Shown piece by piece: positions 33,354-36,615 of a DNA stretch of 36,615 nt; the first letter of the stretch is position 1; each line of letters starts with the position of its first letter. Both the position numbers and the translations under genes were made by a program. Origin of the DNA: Corallococcus llansteffanensis (GTDB lineage: Bacteria > Myxococcota > Myxococcia > Myxococcales > Myxococcaceae); NCBI RefSeq assembly GCF_003612055.1, contig NZ_RAWB01000024.1, positions 1-36,615 on the forward strand, in the 5' to 3' direction. The notes beneath the pieces were generated by a model, which searched no databases, was not told the DNA's origin, and was given only the letters and a program-made list of their open reading frames with translations.

Positions 33354-36300
33354 ATGCCCCTGCCCCTTACCCCGTTCACCGCTCCTTCCGAAGAGCATCA
33401 CTTCGCGGGCGGCGGTGAGATGGGCGAACTGGTGCGCTCGCTGGACTGGGCCCGGACGCCGCTGGGCCCGTCGTGCGACTGGCCCATCAGCCTGAAGACG
33501 ATGGTTGGCGTCGTGCTCAACAACCGGTTCCCCATGCTCATGTGGTGGGGCCCGGAGATGATCCAGATCTACAACGACGCCTACCGCCCGGTGCTCGGCC
33601 ACAAGCACCCCGACTCCCTCGGCGCTCCGGGCCAGCAGATCTGGCAGGAGATCTGGGACGTCATCGGCCCCATGGCCCGGGGCGTGCTCGAAGGCGCGCC
33701 CGCGACCTGGAGCGAGAACCTGTCGCTCTTCATCAACAGCCGCGGGTTCACGGAAGAGACGTTCCACACGTTCTCGTACAGCCCCATTCCCGACGAGCGG
33801 GGCGGTGTGGGCGGCGTGCTCGTCACCGTGCGGGAGACCACCGAGGAGGTCCAGCACGAGCGGCAGATGCGGACGCTGCGCGACCTGGCGGCCCGCTGCG
33901 CCGACGCGAAGTCTCCCGAACAGGCGTGCCACTCCGCGCTGGGCGTGCTCGCGGCCAACACGCTGGACCTGCCCTTCACCCTGCTCTACCTGCTGGATCC
34001 GGACGGCGACACCGTCCGCCGCGTTGGCGGCACCCTGCTGCCCGACACGACGCTGGAGCCCCTGCCCCGGCAGCAGTCGCTCTCCAGCGGAGACGACACC
34101 GACTGGCCCTTCGCCCAGGCCGTCGCCACGGGCGGCGCGGTCGCCGTGGAGGACCTGCCCCGGCGCATGGGGGCGCTGCCCGGAGGCCTCTGGAACAGCC
34201 CGCCCCAGCGTGCCGTGGTGCGCGCCCTGTCGAGGCCCGGCCAGTCGCGGCCCTATGGCTTCCTCGTGGGCGGCGTCAGCCCCCGGCGCTTGCTCGACGC
34301 GCGCTACCAGGAGTTCTTCCAGCTCACCGCCGAGCAGGTCGCCGCCGCGATCTCCAACGCCCGCGCCTACGAGGAGGAGCGCCAGCGCGCGGAGGCGCTC
34401 GCCGCGCTCGACCGCGCGAAGACGGACTTCTTCAGCAACATCAGCCACGAGCTGCGCACGCCGCTCACGCTGCTGCTGGGCCCCACCGAGGACGCGCTCG
34501 CCAGCCCCCCGCGCGCGCTTCAGGGCGACGCGCTGGAGACGGTGCACCGCAACGCCGTGCGCCTGCGCAAGCTGGTCAACATGCTGCTGGACTTCGCGCG
34601 CATCGAAGCCGGTCGCGTGCAGGCCGCCTATGAGCCCACCGACCTCGCGACGCTGACCGCGGGCCTCGCCAGCGCCTTCCGCTCCGCCATCGAGCGCGCG
34701 GGGCTCGTGCTCGACGTCGACTGTCCTCCCCTGCCGGAGCCGGCCTGGGTGGACCACGAGATGTGGGAGAAGATCGTCCTCAACCTGCTGTCCAACGCGC
34801 TGAAGTTCACCTTCAGCGGCGGCATCACCGTGGCGCAGCGCTGGCGGGACGGGCACGCCGAACTGCGCGTCACCGACACCGGCACCGGCATCCCCGCGCA
34901 CGAACTGCCCCGCCTCTTCGAGCGCTTCCACCGCGTGCAGAACGCCCGCGCGCGCTCCCACGAAGGCTCTGGCATCGGGCTCGCGCTGGTGCACGAGCTG
35001 GTGCGCCTGCACGGGGGCACCCTCTCCGTCCAGAGCGAGGTGGACCGCGGCACGACGTTCACCGTGCGCCTGCCCGCGGGCTTCGCGCACCTGCCCAAGG
35101 ACCAGGTGACGTCCGCCCGGCCCCCCCGTGAGCTGCTCGCGGGCGCGGACCCCTACGTGCGCGACGCGCTGGGCTGGCTGCAGGGGAGCGCCCCCGCGGC
35201 GAACGCGGCCCCTCCAGCGTCGGAGCCGCTGGAGCGCGCGCGCATCCTGCTCGCGGACGACAACGCCGACATGCGCGAGTACGTGGGCCGGCTGCTGGGC
35301 GCCCACTGGACGGTGGAGGCGGTACCGGACGGAGAGGCCGCGCTCGACGCCGCGCTCGCGCATCCCCCGGACCTGGTCCTCACCGACGTGATGATGCCCC
35401 GCCTGGACGGCTTCGGCCTGCTCCAGGGCCTGCGCTCCGACGAGCGCACCCGCCACGTCCCCGTCATCCTCCTGTCCGCGCGCGCGGGCGAGGAGGCGAA
35501 GGAGGAGGGCCTGGGCGCCGGCGCGGACGACTACCTGGTGAAGCCGTTCTCCACCCGCGAGCTGCTGTCGCGCGTCACCGCCCAGCTCACGCGCTCGCGG
35601 CTGCGAGCGCTGGAGGCCGCGCACGCCGAGCGGCTCTGGCGCATCTTCCAGCACGCGCCCGTGGGCATCGCCATCCTGCGCGGCCCGGAGCACGTCTACG
35701 AGTTCGCCAACCAGGGCTACCTGCAGCTCATCCAGCACCGGGAGGTCATGGGCAAGGGCATCCGCGAGGCGCTCCCGGACCTGGCCCACCAGGGCATCTA
35801 CGAGCTGCTGGACGGCGTCTACACGACGGGCGAGCCCTTCATCGGCCGGTCCGTGCGCGCCGTCTTCACCCACGGCCCCGAGCAGCCCGCGCAGGAGCGC
35901 TTCTTCGACCTCGTCTACCAGCCCATGAACGACGCCCGGGGCCAGGTGGAGGCCATCATCGTCGTGGCCTTCGACGTGACGGAGCTGTCCACCGCGCGCC
36001 GCGAGGCGGAGTCCGCCAACCGCGCCAAGGACGAGTTCCTCGCGATGCTCGGCCACGAGCTGCGCAACCCCCTGGCCCCCATCCTCACCGCGCTCCAGCT
36101 CATGCGCCTGCGCGGCGACACCACCGCGGAGCGCGAGCGCACCCTCATCGAGCGGCAGGTGACGCACCTGGTGCGCATGGTGGACGACCTGCTCGACGTC
36201 AGCCGCGTCACCCGGGGCAAGGTCACCCTGAAGCGCGAGCGCACCTCGCTCACCGACGTGGTGGCCAAGGCGCTTGAGCAGACGAGCCCCCTGCTCGAGC

Positions 36301-36615
36301 AGCGCCAGCACACGCTGGAGGTGGACCTGCCCGACCACGGCACGGCCCTGGACGGCGACCCCACGCGCCTCGCGCAGGTGTTCGCCAACCTGCTCACCAA
36401 CGCCGCGCGGTACACGGAGCCGGGCGGCTTCATCGCCGTGACGGGCGCGCGCGAGGGCGCGGAGCTGGTCGTCACCGTGCGCGACACCGGCGTCGGCATC
36501 GCTCCGGAGATGCTGCCCCGCGTGTTCGAGCTCTTCGTGCAGGAGCACCAGGCCCTGGACCGCTCCCAGGGCGGGCTCGGGCTGGGGCTCGCCATCGCGC
36601 GCAGCCTCGTCACCC
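33354..36615 (+). CDS. Hybrid sensor histidine kinase with two transmitter modules (3' partial)
   Basis: Open from ATG 33354 to the right edge (1087 codons, no stop). Order: PAS-like region (about 15-145; MLMWWGPEMIQIYNDAYRPV), GAF-like region (155-330), HisKA with SHELRTPLTLLLGP (His365), HATPase (NLLSNALKF, DTGTGIP, GSGIGLALV), receiver (LLADDNADMRE, phospho-acceptor Asp678 in LTDVMMP, Lys in YLVKPF), PAS (755-880; FQHAPVGIAIL), second HisKA with GHELRNPLAPILTAL (His901) and a second HATPase (NLLTNAARYT, DTGVGIAPEM, GLGLGLAI). No membrane segment is visible, so it is a cytoplasmic phosphorelay kinase. A further C-terminal receiver may lie beyond the window. The 174-bp gap before it holds nothing recognised. 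Confidence 0.95.
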   Translation, partial: MPLPLTPFTAPSEEHHFAGGGEMGELVRSLDWARTPLGPSCDWPISLKTMVGVVLNNRFPMLMWWGPEMIQIYNDAYRPVLGHKHPDSLGAPGQQIWQEIWDVIGPMARGVLEGAPATWSENLSLFINSRGFTEETFHTFSYSPIPDERGGVGGVLVTVRETTEEVQHERQMRTLRDLAARCADAKSPEQACHSALGVLAANTLDLPFTLLYLLDPDGDTVRRVGGTLLPDTTLEPLPRQQSLSSGDDTDWPFAQAVATGGAVAVEDLPRRMGALPGGLWNSPPQRAVVRALSRPGQSRPYGFLVGGVSPRRLLDARYQEFFQLTAEQVAAAISNARAYEEERQRAEALAALDRAKTDFFSNISHELRTPLTLLLGPTEDALASPPRALQGDALETVHRNAVRLRKLVNMLLDFARIEAGRVQAAYEPTDLATLTAGLASAFRSAIERAGLVLDVDCPPLPEPAWVDHEMWEKIVLNLLSNALKFTFSGGITVAQRWRDGHAELRVTDTGTGIPAHELPRLFERFHRVQNARARSHEGSGIGLALVHELVRLHGGTLSVQSEVDRGTTFTVRLPAGFAHLPKDQVTSARPPRELLAGADPYVRDALGWLQGSAPAANAAPPASEPLERARILLADDNADMREYVGRLLGAHWTVEAVPDGEAALDAALAHPPDLVLTDVMMPRLDGFGLLQGLRSDERTRHVPVILLSARAGEEAKEEGLGAGADDYLVKPFSTRELLSRVTAQLTRSRLRALEAAHAERLWRIFQHAPVGIAILRGPEHVYEFANQGYLQLIQHREVMGKGIREALPDLAHQGIYELLDGVYTTGEPFIGRSVRAVFTHGPEQPAQERFFDLVYQPMNDARGQVEAIIVVAFDVTELSTARREAESANRAKDEFLAMLGHELRNPLAPILTALQLMRLRGDTTAERERTLIERQVTHLVRMVDDLLDVSRVTRGKVTLKRERTSLTDVVAKALEQTSPLLEQRQHTLEVDLPDHGTALDGDPTRLAQVFANLLTNAARYTEPGGFIAVTGAREGAELVVTVRDTGVGIAPEMLPRVFELFVQEHQALDRSQGGLGLGLAIARSLVT

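Noticed and set aside
33303-36548. Very long minus-strand open frame antisense to the sensor kinase
   Set aside because: It mirrors the G/C third positions of the kinase gene; the peptide is rich in Arg, His, Gly and Ala without domains.

Overview
The window looks like chromosomal DNA of a myxobacterium of the Myxococcaceae, most like Corallococcus or Myxococcus. This is inferred from very high G+C with G/C-rich third codon positions, GTG and TTG starts, a large modular NRPS, many small lipoproteins, a DUF2381-type paralogue (a family I know mainly from myxobacteria), a multi-domain hybrid histidine kinase and Cys-rich repeat lipoproteins. No rRNA, tRNA, CRISPR array, integrase or transposase was recognised.

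Layout. (1) 1-7120: the 3' part of an NRPS gene, C-A-PCP-C-A-PCP-TE; the terminal thioesterase marks the end of an assembly line whose start lies upstream of the window. A strong hairpin separates it from a convergent three-gene minus-strand group (7163-8525): an FBP-type zinc-finger protein, a lipoprotein and a DUF2381 paralogue broken by an in-frame TAG. (2) 8677-13439: bestrophin-like channel, Cys-rich repeat lipoprotein, divergent LysR regulator, thioredoxin with a CPPC active site, and a small lipoprotein with an SH3b-like end. (3) 13436-16984: a small minus-strand gene whose reading frame is interrupted by TGA, an FAD monooxygenase and a rhomboid-family membrane protein. (4) 16996-20475: a large exported TPR-CHAT protein (caspase-like His/Cys pair), with a perfect 12+12 bp palindrome in front of it. 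(5) 20761-24740: a lower-G+C acyltransferase related to LuxI/FeeM, a DapB-like reductase lacking the catalytic His pair, a GNAT acetyltransferase flanked by near-identical 26-bp repeats, tRNA-dihydrouridine synthase DusA and an unknown protein. (6) 24895-30556: small Cys-rich lipoprotein, squalene/phytoene synthase, exported C69 dipeptidase, a 53-residue membrane protein and acetyl-CoA synthetase. (7) 30618-36615: lipoprotein, Nudix hydrolase, site-2-protease-like protein with a 60-bp minisatellite tail, and a hybrid sensor kinase that runs off the right edge.

Most of the window is ordinary core or lineage-specific content with short operons. The parts most worth attention are the two genes interrupted by single in-frame stops, the TPR-CHAT gene and its palindrome, the compositionally distinct acyltransferase beside a probably repurposed DapB homologue, and a dispersed intergenic repeat present in three copies. 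I did not find one coherent new system that I could defend. The TPR-CHAT/rhomboid/acyltransferase neighbourhood is the best candidate, and their functional link is only a guess from position.
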